Positions 52,855-62,319 are shown, numbered from the stretch's first letter. The stretch is 64,000 bases of DNA from PALSA-612 sp963704335 (GCA_963704335.1 OY969889.1:558001-622000); one strand, 5' to 3'. Program-made: numbers and translations. The notes: a model not told the origin generated them from the letters alone.

Positions 52855-55451
52855 CGAGAGCCCGATACCGCAAGCTTGGCCTGGTCGGCCAGGCCGGCGA
52901 GCATCTTCAGCTGCAGCTCGCCGTACGTCTCCCCAAGAGGCGGAGCCGCGACCAGGAAGCCCATCCGGCCCTTGTCGAGTGCGAACGGAGCTACCGCGAC
53001 GCTGCCCCCACGGCTGAGCTCTGTAGCTCCGGGAATCCGGGCGTACTCCGCAGGGTGAAGTAGGAACGGCTCGGGCCGCTCCGAGAGCGGCTGTGCCGAC
53101 TCGGCCGCGAACGTGGTCGCCAGCACGAGTGCACGGTGCTCCTCGTCGTCGTCCCACGCGGCCACGGCCGCCACCTCGGCGCCGGGAGCGGCCTGCAGCC
53201 AGAGTGACACCTCCCGTGCCTCGAGCATCTCCGCTGCGAGCCGCACGATGCATTCCTCGACGTCGCCTTTCGCGGCGCGAGCGAGCGAGCGAGCGAACAT
53301 CAGCAATGCATTCGCGACGTGGAGACTCTGTTCGCGGTGGCCGGCCAGCCGTGCCTTTTCCAGCGCCATCCCCACTCGGTACGACAGCCCTTCCAGCAGA
53401 CGCAGCCGCTCGTCGGTGAGCCCGCGTTCTCCGGACATCGGCTTGCCGACCACGAGCCACCCGCGGACGCCGTGCCCCGCGGGAAGCGGCGCCACCGCAA
53501 GCCGGCCAAGCTCCTCCAGCTCGGGTCTGCGGAAGAGCTCCCCGAGCTCGGCCGAGTCCACACGACGGGGTGCAGAAGACACCTCCATGAACGTCTCCGC
53601 CGCCAGACGAGGCAACCGCGTATCGCACATCGCTCCTTCGATCGGCGTTTCCCGGCAACCCGAGCAGGCAAGGCAACTGAAGTCTCCGACGAGAGGATCC
53701 TCGAGCCAGAGCGACACGACCTCGCACTCGAGGAGCGCTGCGGTCGCCTTCACGGTCTCGTCTGCGATCTGCTCCGGCGAGCTGGCGTCGGAGATGGCAT
53801 CTGCGAATTCGAGCCAGGCCTTCGCGTGAGCGGCCTCGAGCCGAAGGCTCTCGTAGAGCCGTGCATTCTCGAGCGACACCGCCGCGTAACCGGCGAGCAC
53901 CTCCAGGAGGCGCAGGTCGTTCTCGTCGAACTGCCCGACGCCGAGCTTCGATAGGAAGACGACGCCCGTGACGCGGGTGCCGTATTTGAGCGGCACTGCG
54001 ATCACCGACTCGTCCACGTCAACGGTGCCAGGGATCTGGAGCGCGTACTCGCAGTCGAACGCATTGGCGAGGAGCACCGACCGGCCCGACTCCGCCACGT
54101 GTCCGGTGATGCCCGTCCCGAGCTCGATGCGCAGTGCCTGCACCTGCTTTTCCTCGGTGACACCGTCACCCTTGTTGGCGACCGGCACCACGTAGTCACC
54201 CTCCACGAGATACACGCGGCAGCTGTGGTAGTCGATGAGGCCGCGCAGCTCGCTGACGATCGCCTCGCAGATGTCCTTCACGCTGTTGAGGCGGTTGAGG
54301 CGCGCGACGACGCTCTGCAGCATCTTCAAGTGGGCGACCGAGCGCACGTCACGGCCCGGGTCGAGCATGCTGGGCCGCTCGCCGACGTCGCCCGCGTAGA
54401 CAACGATGCGGTTCTTGCCGCGTGCCTTCGCCGCCATCATCGCCGACTCCGCGCAGTCCACGAGATCGCGTGGGTTGCCGGCGTTGTCGGGGCCATGGGC
54501 GATGCCGACGGAGATCGTGATCTCTCCTGCGGCGTCGACTGGACACGCCTCGAGGCGCTCAGTCAGCCGTCGCGCGAGACCGAGCGCGTCGCCCGCGTTG
54601 CAGGACGGCATGATCACTGCGAATTCCTCGCCGCCGATGCGGCAGACGACGTCGCTCGTCCGGACGAGCGAGTTCGTAAGCTCGGCCAGCCCGACGAGGA
54701 TCTGGTCGCCGACCGCGTGAGTGCAGATGTCGTTGACGCGCTTGAACTCGTCGATGTCGAACATCAGCAGCGCCACCGAGTCGCGGGCGCGGCTCGCGCG
54801 CATCAGCTCGGCCCGTAGGCGCTCGTGGAAGACGCGGTGGTTGTAGAGGTTGGTGAGCGAGTCCGTCTGTGCCTGGTGCTCGAGCCGCGCACGCACCTGC
54901 GCGTTGTCGAGCGCCAGCGCCGCTGCGTCGCCGAACCACTTGGCGAGCTCGAACTCGTCCGCGTCGAACGATGCCGTCTCGCCGAGCCGGTAGATGTTGA
55001 GCGCCCCCTTCAGCGATCCGCGGGCGACGAGCGGGATGGTGACGAGGGCCTCGGGCTCGGCCGGGGTGCCGGGAATGAAGGCGACACGCGGGTCGTCATG
55101 AGCCCGGTTGGCGAGCACCGGCTCGCGGTTGACCACCGCCCAACCCGTGATCCCCTGCCCGAAGGCCGGGCGCGTGCGCATGATCTCGCTCTCCCACTCG
55201 GAGCGCGCGAGCACGGGGATCAGCTCGTTGCGCGTGTTGTCGGCCTCGTAGATCTGGAGCGCGTCGTACGGGACGAGGTCGTCGAGGGTGTCGGCGATGC
55301 GATCGAGCAGCATGTCGAGGCTCTGCTCGGAGAGCACGTGGTGGAAGACCTCGAACAGCCGCCGGTACGACTCGACGAGCGCATCCGTCCGCCGTACGCC
55401 GCCGTTCTCGTGCGGCCAGGCAGGGTCCTGCGAGACGTCATGTAGCGCCAC
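52851..55451 (-). CDS. GAF-GGDEF diguanylate cyclase with additional GAF domains
   Basis: From GTG 55451 the product has 866 residues: a GAF domain (about 20-180), a GGDEF domain (about 190-345) with intact CRIGGEEFAVIM and the inhibitory RxxD (RTSD) five residues before it, then three more GAF-like domains (about 370-530, 540-690, 700-860). GGDEF between GAF domains is unusual; it normally ends the protein. It should make cyclic di-GMP under control of small ligands or redox cues. No membrane helix. A structured repeat lies 42 bp upstream of the start. Confidence 0.88.
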   Translation of the reverse strand: MALHDVSQDPAWPHENGGVRRTDALVESYRRLFEVFHHVLSEQSLDMLLDRIADTLDDLVPYDALQIYEADNTRNELIPVLARSEWESEIMRTRPAFGQGITGWAVVNREPVLANRAHDDPRVAFIPGTPAEPEALVTIPLVARGSLKGALNIYRLGETASFDADEFELAKWFGDAAALALDNAQVRARLEHQAQTDSLTNLYNHRVFHERLRAELMRASRARDSVALLMFDIDEFKRVNDICTHAVGDQILVGLAELTNSLVRTSDVVCRIGGEEFAVIMPSCNAGDALGLARRLTERLEACPVDAAGEITISVGIAHGPDNAGNPRDLVDCAESAMMAAKARGKNRIVVYAGDVGERPSMLDPGRDVRSVAHLKMLQSVVARLNRLNSVKDICEAIVSELRGLIDYHSCRVYLVEGDYVVPVANKGDGVTEEKQVQALRIELGTGITGHVAESGRSVLLANAFDCEYALQIPGTVDVDESVIAVPLKYGTRVTGVVFLSKLGVGQFDENDLRLLEVLAGYAAVSLENARLYESLRLEAAHAKAWLEFADAISDASSPEQIADETVKATAALLECEVVSLWLEDPLVGDFSCLACSGCRETPIEGAMCDTRLPRLAAETFMEVSSAPRRVDSAELGELFRRPELEELGRLAVAPLPAGHGVRGWLVVGKPMSGERGLTDERLRLLEGLSYRVGMALEKARLAGHREQSLHVANALLMFARSLARAAKGDVEECIVRLAAEMLEAREVSLWLQAAPGAEVAAVAAWDDDEEHRALVLATTFAAESAQPLSERPEPFLLHPAEYARIPGATELSRGGSVAVAPFALDKGRMGFLVAAPPLGETYGELQLKMLAGLADQAKLAVSGSR

Positions 55452-55492
55452 GGTCTTGCTATCGGCAGCTCCGAGATTCCGCTTGAGAGAGA

Positions 55493-55590
55493 ACGGGAGA
55501 ACCCATGGTTCCCCCGTTTGCCCCCTCCTTCGCAGTCCTCGTAGACTGCGACGGCTTGGTCTCCCGGGCAAAGCCCGCCTTCGCCCACGG
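55493..55590 (-). repeat. Structured dispersed repeat, copy 2
   Basis: Minus-strand order matches copy 1 at 45078-45177: CGGGC-TTT-GCCCG hairpin, a middle hairpin CGCAGTC/GACTGCG, GCGAAGGAGGGGG, then the stem CGGGGGAACC-ATG-GGTTCTCCCG. Again the stem pairs fully only on the minus strand, with a G-U pair at a different step from copy 1. The variable middle is 3 nt shorter than in copy 1. It occupies the leader region of the diguanylate cyclase gene. Confidence 0.65.
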
Positions 55591-55645
55591 CGACGGCATG
55601 TAGCCAGCCGAGGACCTATCGAGCCGTCACGTTCTCCAACTATCT

Positions 55646-56374
55646 CTAGGGAAAGAGATTTCGGTCGGGGGGCATCACGAGCTCCCGCGCCGTCCCCACA
55701 CCGCGCACTTCCAGGCCCCGGACGACGGCCGCCGGTACGCCTGCGAGCTTGCCCATGACCAGTTCGGCCGCGGAGGCGATCTCGTCGGCGACGGCGATCA
55801 CCGTCGAGCTGAGCTCGTGCCCGGCTGAGTCGACCTGACCGCGCCAGTCGGCCAGCGGCGAGATGCCCGCAACGCCGATCGCGACGTCCACGATGCCGGT
55901 GCGAAACGGCCTGCCGAACGAATCGCTGACGACGACGCCCACGTCGCGACCCGTCCGCTCGCCGATCTGCTCGCGAATGGCAGCGGCGGAAGCGTCGGGG
56001 TCGAGCGGCAGCAACACGAGCGTGTCGGGCTCGGGCGCGTTCGATGCGTCGACGCCAGCCGATGCGCACACGAACCCGTGACGCGTCTCCGCGATCACGA
56101 GCGGCGGGCGAGTGCGCACGACGCGTGCAGCTTCGCGCAGGATCACCTCCAGGTGGCGCGGATCGTGCCCGGCCGCAAGCTCCACTGCCTCGGCAGACGG
56201 CTCGACCTCGTCGAGGCGCACTATCCGCCCCTCGGACTTCGAGACGACCTTCTGGGAGACCACGACGACGTCGCCGTCCTCGAGCTCGATGTGCTCGACG
56301 ATGAGCGTGCCGAGGTCGTCCCCCTCCGCGATCTCCGGGAGACCCTCCACCGGGATGACACGGAGCTCAGGCAG
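55646..56374 (-). CDS. cofE: CofE coenzyme F420:gamma-L-glutamyl ligase
   Basis: The protein adds glutamates to F420-0 with GTP. It shows VIPVEGLPEIAEGDDLGTLI, VVVSQKVVSKSEGRIV, and SDSFGRPFRTGIVDVAIGVAG, the CofE/FbiB N-domain signatures. No ATG or GTG gives the complete first strand; CTG 56374, overlapping the cofD stop, is the best start (242 residues). It lacks the nitroreductase domain found in mycobacterial FbiB. Confidence 0.9.
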   Translation of the reverse strand: MPELRVIPVEGLPEIAEGDDLGTLIVEHIELEDGDVVVVSQKVVSKSEGRIVRLDEVEPSAEAVELAAGHDPRHLEVILREAARVVRTRPPLVIAETRHGFVCASAGVDASNAPEPDTLVLLPLDPDASAAAIREQIGERTGRDVGVVVSDSFGRPFRTGIVDVAIGVAGISPLADWRGQVDSAGHELSSTVIAVADEIASAAELVMGKLAGVPAAVVRGLEVRGVGTARELVMPPDRNLFP

Positions 56375-57293
56375 CGGCCAGCACCGCCTCCGCAAGCGCG
56401 CGGCGGCTGACCGCGTCATGCATCACGGTGTCGGTGACGACACAGCGAACGCCGTGAGCCTGCACCTCGGCTGCGCCGTCCGCGTCGGCGCGGTCGATGA
56501 CCAGCACGTCGACAAGGCCCTGGTAGCACGTGGCCACCCGGCGCGGCTCCGTGCCGCCGGCGAGACGCTGGAGCATGCGATCGGCGGGGCCTTTCAGCGC
56601 CCGGCCGCCGACGATGGGACTGACCGCGACGCACGGCACGCGCCGCCGCTCGAGCGCTGACCTGATCTCGTCGACTGCGAGGATCGGCCAGATCGAGATG
56701 AACGGGTTGCTGGGGGCAATCACGATCAGCTCGGCGCCGGCGAGTGCGTCCAGCACGCCGGGCGCAGGCGTCGCCGTCGCCTCACCGTCGAAGCGCACGC
56801 GGTCGACCTCGTCGCGGTGCTGGCGCGCGACGAACCACTCCTGGAACGGGAACGAGCCGTCGGGCGTGTCGACCCAGGTGCGGAGGGCGTCGTCGGTGGC
56901 CGGCAGCAGCGTCACCTCGACGCCGAGTGCCAGGGCGAGCCTCCTGGTCACCGCCGACAGCGGCTCCCCGCTGCGCAGCGACTGCGTGCGCACGAGGTGC
57001 ACGCCCAGATCGCGGTCACCGAGCTGGAACCACGCCTCCCCGCCAAGCCCGGACACGACCTCCATCGCCTGCCAGGTCTCGTCCGAGCGCCCCCAGCCGC
57101 GCTCGTCGTCCGCCACTCCGGCGAGCGCGTAGAGGATGCTGTCGAGGTCCGGCGAGACATGGAGTCCGAGCACCTCGACGTCGTCACCGACGTTGCCGAT
57201 CACCGTCACCGACGGCGGCTCCACGACATCGACGAGACCGCGCAGGAAGCGCGCTCCGCCGACGCCTCCCGACAGCACGACGATTGCGGTCAT
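56367..57293 (-). CDS. cofD: CofD/FbiA 2-phospho-L-lactate transferase
   Basis: The 308-residue protein begins MTAIVVLSGGVGGARFLRGL, with VIGNVGDDVEVLGLHVSPDLDS, the FO-binding and Mg-binding segments of CofD, and IAPSNPFISIWPIL further on. It transfers the phospholactyl (or PEP-derived) group to FO. It overlaps cofE by 8 bp and is divergent from the PolX-like gene with a 24-bp gap. Confidence 0.93.
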   Translation of the reverse strand: MTAIVVLSGGVGGARFLRGLVDVVEPPSVTVIGNVGDDVEVLGLHVSPDLDSILYALAGVADDERGWGRSDETWQAMEVVSGLGGEAWFQLGDRDLGVHLVRTQSLRSGEPLSAVTRRLALALGVEVTLLPATDDALRTWVDTPDGSFPFQEWFVARQHRDEVDRVRFDGEATATPAPGVLDALAGAELIVIAPSNPFISIWPILAVDEIRSALERRRVPCVAVSPIVGGRALKGPADRMLQRLAGGTEPRRVATCYQGLVDVLVIDRADADGAAEVQAHGVRCVVTDTVMHDAVSRRALAEAVLAAA

Positions 57294-57317
57294 GCGCTGG
57301 CGGACACTATCTGGACG

Positions 57318-58945
57318 ATGGCGGAGCAGGAACACCTCGAGAACGCGGCGATCGCAGAGCGGCTGGAGTCGCTCGCGACGCTGCTCGAGCTCGCGGGAGC
57401 GAATCCCTTCGCAGCGCGTGCTTATCGGCGGGCGGCCTCGCTGGTGCGCGACACGAAGGCGCCGGTCGCAGAGCTCGTGCGGCAGGGGCGCGTCCGCGAG
57501 CTCCGCGGCATCGGGCCCAGCATCGAAGCGCGGCTGCGAGAGCTCGTAGAGACGGGCGTCATCGCGGAGATCGAGCTGCTCGAGCGCGAGGTGCCGCCGG
57601 ACCTGATCGGGCTCGGCCGTTTCCTCGGGCTCTCGTTGCAGCGCACGCTGCAGATCGCGAACGCTCTCGACGTGCATACCTCCGACGAGCTGAGAGCCGC
57701 GGCGCACGCGGGTCGTCTCCGCGAGGTTCCCGGCGTCGGCCCCAAGACGGAGGCAAAGCTGCTCGAGCGACTGAGCCTTCCCGAGACTCCGCGACCTCCG
57801 CGCCGGCTCCTGCTCAGCCATGCGCGGGCGATCGTCACGCGTATCGCGACCACGCTTGGCGGCGAGGTTGCCGGCGACGTGCGCCGCTGGCGGGACGAGC
57901 CGCAGCGCCTGGCGGTCGTCATCCCGTCGGAGGAGCCGGCGACCGTGCTCGAGGCGTTTGCCGCTCTGCCCGAGATCGTGGCCGTGGTGGAGCGGCACGA
58001 GCTGCGGAGCATGGGCGTCACCGTGGACGGAGTCGCCGTCGAGGCGATCGTGGCCGAGCCGGACCGGTTCGGCACGGAGCTGCTACGAGCGACCGGCGCC
58101 GACGACTACGTCCAGGCGCTCGAGCCGCTGCCCGAAGCAGCTCGCGAGGAGGACGTCTACACGGCGCTCGGCGTCCCCTTCTGTCCCCCGGAGCTGCGCG
58201 AGCAGCCGTTCCGAGGTGACCCGCCCGAGCTGCTCGAGCTCGGCGACGTTCGCGGCGACCTCCACTGCCACACGACATGGTCGGACGGCGAGGGACGGTG
58301 GACGAGATGGCGCAGGCGGCCAGCGGCCTCGGTTACGAGTACCTGGCGATCTGCGACCACACGCCCGCCGTGGGCGCGGTGCCGGGCTTGACCGCCGACG
58401 ATCTGCGCCGGCAGGCGCTGGAGATCGCGAGTGTGAACGAGCAGGTCGCTCCGTTCCGGGTTCTGCGGGGCGTCGAGTGCGACATCCTCCCCGACGGGCG
58501 GCTCGATCTTCCCGACTCCCTGCTGGCGGAGCTGGACTGGGTGCAGGCGAGCGTGCACGGCGGCCAGCGCATGCCGCGACGGGAGCTCACCGGGCGCGTC
58601 GAGGAGGCAATGCGCAATCCATACGTGCGCTGCCTCTCGCATCCGAAGGGCCGCATCATCGGGCACCGGCCGGAGAACGCCCTCGACCTCGAGCGCGTGG
58701 TCGAGGTCGCGCTCGAGACCGACGTGGCATTGGAGGTGAACGGGCTGCCCGACCGCCTCGATCTACGCGGAGAGCTCGTGCGGCTGGCCGTCGATGCCGG
58801 CGTCCGCATCGTCGTCTCCACCGACGCGCACTCGGTGCGCGGCCTCGCGAACATGGAGCTCGCCGTGAGGACGGCGCGGCGCGGCTGGGCCACCGCCGCC
58901 GACGTGCTCAACACATCGTCGCTAGATACCCGTGCCGGGGCCTGA
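57318..58945 (+). CDS. PolX-like protein: degenerate DNA polymerase beta domain plus PHP domain, frameshifted
   Basis: The N-terminus matches PolX: LLELAGANPFAARAYRRAA, HhH motifs ELRGIGPSIEARL and EVPGVGPKTEAKL. In the palm the expected AGSxRR..GDIDLL is DVRRWRDEPQRLAVVI and the third Asp strand is VEAIVA, so the metal-binding aspartates of the polymerase are gone. The PHP domain is well kept: DLHCHTTWSDG, CDHTPAVGAVPG, RGVECDI, VSTDAHS. A base is missing near 58290; joined, the protein has about 542 residues. A PHP nuclease or phosphoesterase without polymerase activity is likely. Confidence 0.82.
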
Positions 58946-59197
58946 GGTCGTCCACTCGGCGAGGTCGTACCAGTGCGACTCCCGCAGCGCCTCGACCACG
59001 GCGGGGTGCGTGTGTCCCGCGTAATACACATGGCGCTCGAGGTCGCAGCAGATGTCGATCTCCTCTAGCGTGGCCGGGTCGAGGTTCACGAGCGCGTCCC
59101 CCGGCAGCTGCGCCTCCGAGACCGTGTAGTGCTTGAACTGCAGATCGGGTGCGATCTCCATGAGCTGGGGCCAATCGGGGCACGCGCGGTAGCTCAC
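58922..59197 (-). CDS. Small conserved-looking hypothetical protein
   Basis: GTG 59197 overlaps the ABC ATPase stop (GTGA). The 91-residue product opens SYRACPDWPQLMEIAPDLQ and includes LVNLDPATLEEIDICCDLERH and EALRESHWYDLAEW, a natural globular composition with three Cys. It has no signal peptide. No family assigned. Its end overlaps the PolX-like gene by 24 bp on the opposite strand. Confidence 0.65.
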   Translation of the reverse strand: MSYRACPDWPQLMEIAPDLQFKHYTVSEAQLPGDALVNLDPATLEEIDICCDLERHVYYAGHTHPAVVEALRESHWYDLAEWTTSGPGTGI

Positions 59198-60414
59198 GTG
59201 TCTGTTCTACCAGCGGCCTCGGCGTCCGCCGACCAGCGACCGTCGATCCGGACGAGACCCGTCTCGCCGTCGGACGGATAGACGACGAACCGCGCCGCAT
59301 CGTCCAGCCAGTGGTAGAGCCGTCCGCCCGCCTCGTCCGTCAGCTCGAGCCGCAGGCGGAAGCGGCCGTCCCCGAGCGGCAGGCTCTCGACGTCGAAGCG
59401 GAAGCGCTGCTCGGACGCGCCGGTGCGCCACCCGATGTCGGCGGTACGCGTGCTCCCTGCGGCCAGCACGAGACCGGCTTCGTCACGCAGCTCCCAGGAG
59501 AGCTTCGGCGCCGGTACGTCCTCTGCAGCATCGACGCGGACATGAGCCGTGAGCTGCTCTCCCGGCGAGAACTGCTTTCGCTCGTCGCCCCCCGGTCCCA
59601 CCAGCCGGCACTCGGCGATCCGCGCCTCGCCGCTGCCGTACTCACTGAGGCCGGCACGTCGCTCGTCGGGCTCGCGCTCCTCGGCCAGCAGGCGGTGGTA
59701 CTGCGTGATCGCCTCGCGCGTCGGGCCGTCGAAGGCCACCTCGCCGTCGCGCAGCAGCACGGCCCGGCCGCAGATGCGGTCGACCGCGGCCGCGTCGTGA
59801 GAGACGAAGACGATCGTGCCACCGCGCTGCTTGAACTCGAAGATCTTCCCGAAGCACTTGCGCTGGAATTCCTCGTCGCCCACGGCGAACACCTCGTCCA
59901 GCAGCAGGACGTCGACCTCGAGATGCGCGGCGACGGCAAAGCCGAGCCGCATGTACATCCCCGAGGAGTACGTCCGCACCGGGACGTCGATGAAGCGCTC
60001 CAGCTCTGCGAAGGCGACGATCTCGTCCATGTGCCGCCGGATGTCTTCGCGCTTGAGGCCGAGAATGGCGCCGTTCAGGTAGACGTTCTCGCGGCCCGTG
60101 AACTCCGGGTGGAAGCCGGCGCCGAGCTCGAGCAACGACCCCACACGGCCCGTGACGGCAACGGTGCCGGAGGTCGGCTTGATGATCCCCGCGACGAGGC
60201 GGAGCAGTGTCGTCTTCCCGGAGCCGTTGCGGCCGATCAGCCCGACTGCCTCACCCGGCGCGATGCTCGCTGACACGTTGCGCAGCGCCCAGATGTCCGT
60301 CCCTCGCGAGCGACGTCGCGCGACGAGCAACTCCTTGAGCGTGCGGACGGGCTGTGGGTAGACGCGAAAGCGGCGGGTGGCGCGGTCGATCTCGATGGCG
60401 CCAGGCTGCGTCAT
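59194..60414 (-). CDS. Polysaccharide-export ABC ATPase, Wzt-like with C-terminal carbohydrate-binding domain
   Basis: The ATG overlaps the hemH stop (ATGA). Of 406 residues the first 250 form the ATPase: GLIGRNGSGKTTLLRL, ELGAGFHPEFTGRENVYLNG, TYSSGMYMRLGFAVA signature, VLLLDEVFAVGDEEF. The last 140 residues are a beta-sandwich like the Wzt substrate-binding domain (LSWELRDEAGLVLAAGSTRT). It exports O-antigen-like or teichoic polymers. Its permease partner is presumably the gene at 63179-63976, separated by heme genes. Confidence 0.9.
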   Translation of the reverse strand: MTQPGAIEIDRATRRFRVYPQPVRTLKELLVARRRSRGTDIWALRNVSASIAPGEAVGLIGRNGSGKTTLLRLVAGIIKPTSGTVAVTGRVGSLLELGAGFHPEFTGRENVYLNGAILGLKREDIRRHMDEIVAFAELERFIDVPVRTYSSGMYMRLGFAVAAHLEVDVLLLDEVFAVGDEEFQRKCFGKIFEFKQRGGTIVFVSHDAAAVDRICGRAVLLRDGEVAFDGPTREAITQYHRLLAEEREPDERRAGLSEYGSGEARIAECRLVGPGGDERKQFSPGEQLTAHVRVDAAEDVPAPKLSWELRDEAGLVLAAGSTRTADIGWRTGASEQRFRFDVESLPLGDGRFRLRLELTDEAGGRLYHWLDDAARFVVYPSDGETGLVRIDGRWSADAEAAGRTDT

Positions 60415-61295
60415 GCGCTGGAAGGTAGCGCCGCCGCGCGCCGGACGATGCCGGCGAGGACGCGGACAAAGGCCGGATCGGCATTCGGCATCTCGATCCG
60501 GCCGAAGCGCAGGCCGAGCTCGACCGCGCGCTCCTTCGCCTCGACGTCGAGGTCCCAGCGGATCTCGAGGTGGTCGGATACGAAGCCCACCGGGCACAGG
60601 AGCACGGCGTCGACGCCCTCGGCGCGGAGCGTCGTCAGGTGGTCGAGGATGTCCGGCTGGAGCCACGGCTCCCCCGTCGCCGATTCCGACTGGTACGAGA
60701 AGGACCAGTCCTCGACGCCGGCAGCTTCGGCCACGAGCCTCGACGTCTCGAGCAGCTGCTCCTCGTAGGGGTCGCCACCCTGGAGGACGCGCGCGGGAAG
60801 CGAGTGGGCGGTGAAGACGACGTGGGCATCCGTTCCTCGTACGCGCTCCGCAAGCAACGCGATGAGACCGGCGTCGTCGTGCCAGCTGTCGACGAAGACG
60901 ATCGTGGCCCGGCCATCGACGGCGTCGTCCAACTGCTTTCGGTAGCCGGCGATCGAACCGCGCGAGTAGTGCGGGGCGAGGACGAGCCCGACGATCGTCT
61001 TCGCTCCGGCGGCGAGCGCCGATTCGGCGGCGGCGGCAATCCGCGGCTGCCAGTGCTTCATCCCGGTGAAGACCGGCGCGCCGAGCTCCAGTTCCAGAGC
61101 GGCGCGCGTTTCCTCGGTGATGGCGTTGAGTGGGTTCGCAACCTCGATGCCGAGCCGTCGGTAGCGGTCGACGAGATTCTCGAGCAGCTCCGGCCTGATC
61201 GGCCGGCCGCCGCGGATGTCGGCGTAGTACGCCGGAACGTCTTCCAGCCGGTCGGGACTGCCGTAGGCCATCAGCACGACGGCGACTTCGCTCAT
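60411..61295 (-). CDS. hemH: Ferrochelatase (coproporphyrin III type)
   Basis: The 294-residue enzyme has VVLMAYGSPDRLEDVPAYYADIRGG, GMKHWQPRI, the metal-site His in VFTAHSLPARV and Glu in SDHLEIRWDLDVEAKE. Actinobacteria normally use it on coproporphyrin (CpfC). It inserts ferrous iron into the porphyrin. It overlaps hemE by 4 bp, so the two form an operon; other heme genes are not in the window. Confidence 0.94.
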   Translation of the reverse strand: MSEVAVVLMAYGSPDRLEDVPAYYADIRGGRPIRPELLENLVDRYRRLGIEVANPLNAITEETRAALELELGAPVFTGMKHWQPRIAAAAESALAAGAKTIVGLVLAPHYSRGSIAGYRKQLDDAVDGRATIVFVDSWHDDAGLIALLAERVRGTDAHVVFTAHSLPARVLQGGDPYEEQLLETSRLVAEAAGVEDWSFSYQSESATGEPWLQPDILDHLTTLRAEGVDAVLLCPVGFVSDHLEIRWDLDVEAKERAVELGLRFGRIEMPNADPAFVRVLAGIVRRAAALPSSA

Positions 61296-62302
61296 GCCGC
61301 CTGCTCCTGGATGAACGCCGTCAGCCGCGTGAGGACGTCGGGATCAGTCTGCGGCAGCACGCCGTGGCCGAGATTGAAGATGTGGCCCGGGCGGCCGTCG
61401 GCGCGGCGCAGGACGTCCTTTGCGGCTTCCTCGACCTGCGGCCACGGAGCGAGCAGGACCGCGGGATCGAGGTTGCCCTGGACGCCGCGGCCGTGGCCGA
61501 TCGACTCCCACGCGCGATCGAGCTCCACCCGCCAGTCGAGGCCGATGACGTCGCCACCGGCATCGCGCATCTGCGCGAGGAGCCCTGCCGTGCCCGTGCC
61601 GAAGTGAATCGTCGGCGCGGAGACAGCCTCCAGCACCCGCCGGGAGTAGGGCGCTGCGAACTCGTCGTAGTCCCTCGGGCTGAGGATGCCGGCCCAGGAA
61701 TCGAAGAGCTGGATCGCGTCGGCGCCGGCGTCGACCTGCGCCGCGACATAGGCAGTGAAGCTCTCGGTGAGGCGGTCGAGCAGCGCGTGCCAGACCTCGG
61801 GCTCCCGGTACATCAGCTCCTTGGCAGTGAGGAAGTCGCGGCTGCCGCGACCCTCGACGAGGTAACACGCGACCGTGAACGGCGCGCCGCAAAAGCCGAC
61901 CAGCGCCTTCTCCGGGGACAGCTCCCTGCGAACGAGGCGGATCGCCTCGAGCGTTTCCTCCGGCGGAGCGTCGGCCCGCAGGCGCTCCACGTCGGCCGCG
62001 GCTCGGATCGGGTGCTCGACCATCGGGCCCACGCCTTCGACGAGCTGGACGTCGAGGCCCATGGCCAGCACCGGCGTCATGATGTCCGCGAAGAGAACGG
62101 CAGCGTCGACGCCGTGACGCTGCACCGGCTGGAGCGTCACCTCCGCGCAGAGCTCGGGCGTTCCTGCGAGCTCGAAGAAGCCGTGACGCTCTCGCAGCGC
62201 CCGGTACTCGGGAAGCGAACGCCCCGCCTGGCGCATGAACCACACGGGCGTGCGCTCGACCGCCTCGCGGCGGCAGGCGCGGACGAGGAGCGGCTCTGGC
62301 AC
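61292..62302 (-). CDS. hemE: Uroporphyrinogen decarboxylase
   Basis: The start is GTG 62302. The 336-residue protein has PVWFMRQAGRSLPEYRALR, LFADIMTPVLAMGLDV, GFCGAPFTVACYLVEG, LFDSWAGILSPRDY and IFNLGHGVLPQTDP, the complete UroD pattern. It converts uroporphyrinogen III to coproporphyrinogen III. It is divergent from the Ig-like protein gene with a 17-bp gap. Confidence 0.95.
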   Translation of the reverse strand: MPEPLLVRACRREAVERTPVWFMRQAGRSLPEYRALRERHGFFELAGTPELCAEVTLQPVQRHGVDAAVLFADIMTPVLAMGLDVQLVEGVGPMVEHPIRAAADVERLRADAPPEETLEAIRLVRRELSPEKALVGFCGAPFTVACYLVEGRGSRDFLTAKELMYREPEVWHALLDRLTESFTAYVAAQVDAGADAIQLFDSWAGILSPRDYDEFAAPYSRRVLEAVSAPTIHFGTGTAGLLAQMRDAGGDVIGLDWRVELDRAWESIGHGRGVQGNLDPAVLLAPWPQVEEAAKDVLRRADGRPGHIFNLGHGVLPQTDPDVLTRLTAFIQEQAA

Positions 62303-62307
62303 GGGCG

Positions 62308-62313
62308 TACACT
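62308..62313 (+). promoter_or_regulatory. -10 box TACACT of a leaderless transcript
   Basis: TACACT ends 6 bp upstream of GTG 62320, the normal spacing for a leaderless actinobacterial mRNA. No ribosome site is visible. It sits in the 17-bp gap to the divergent hemE start. Confidence 0.5.
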
Positions 62314-62319
62314 AGTGCG

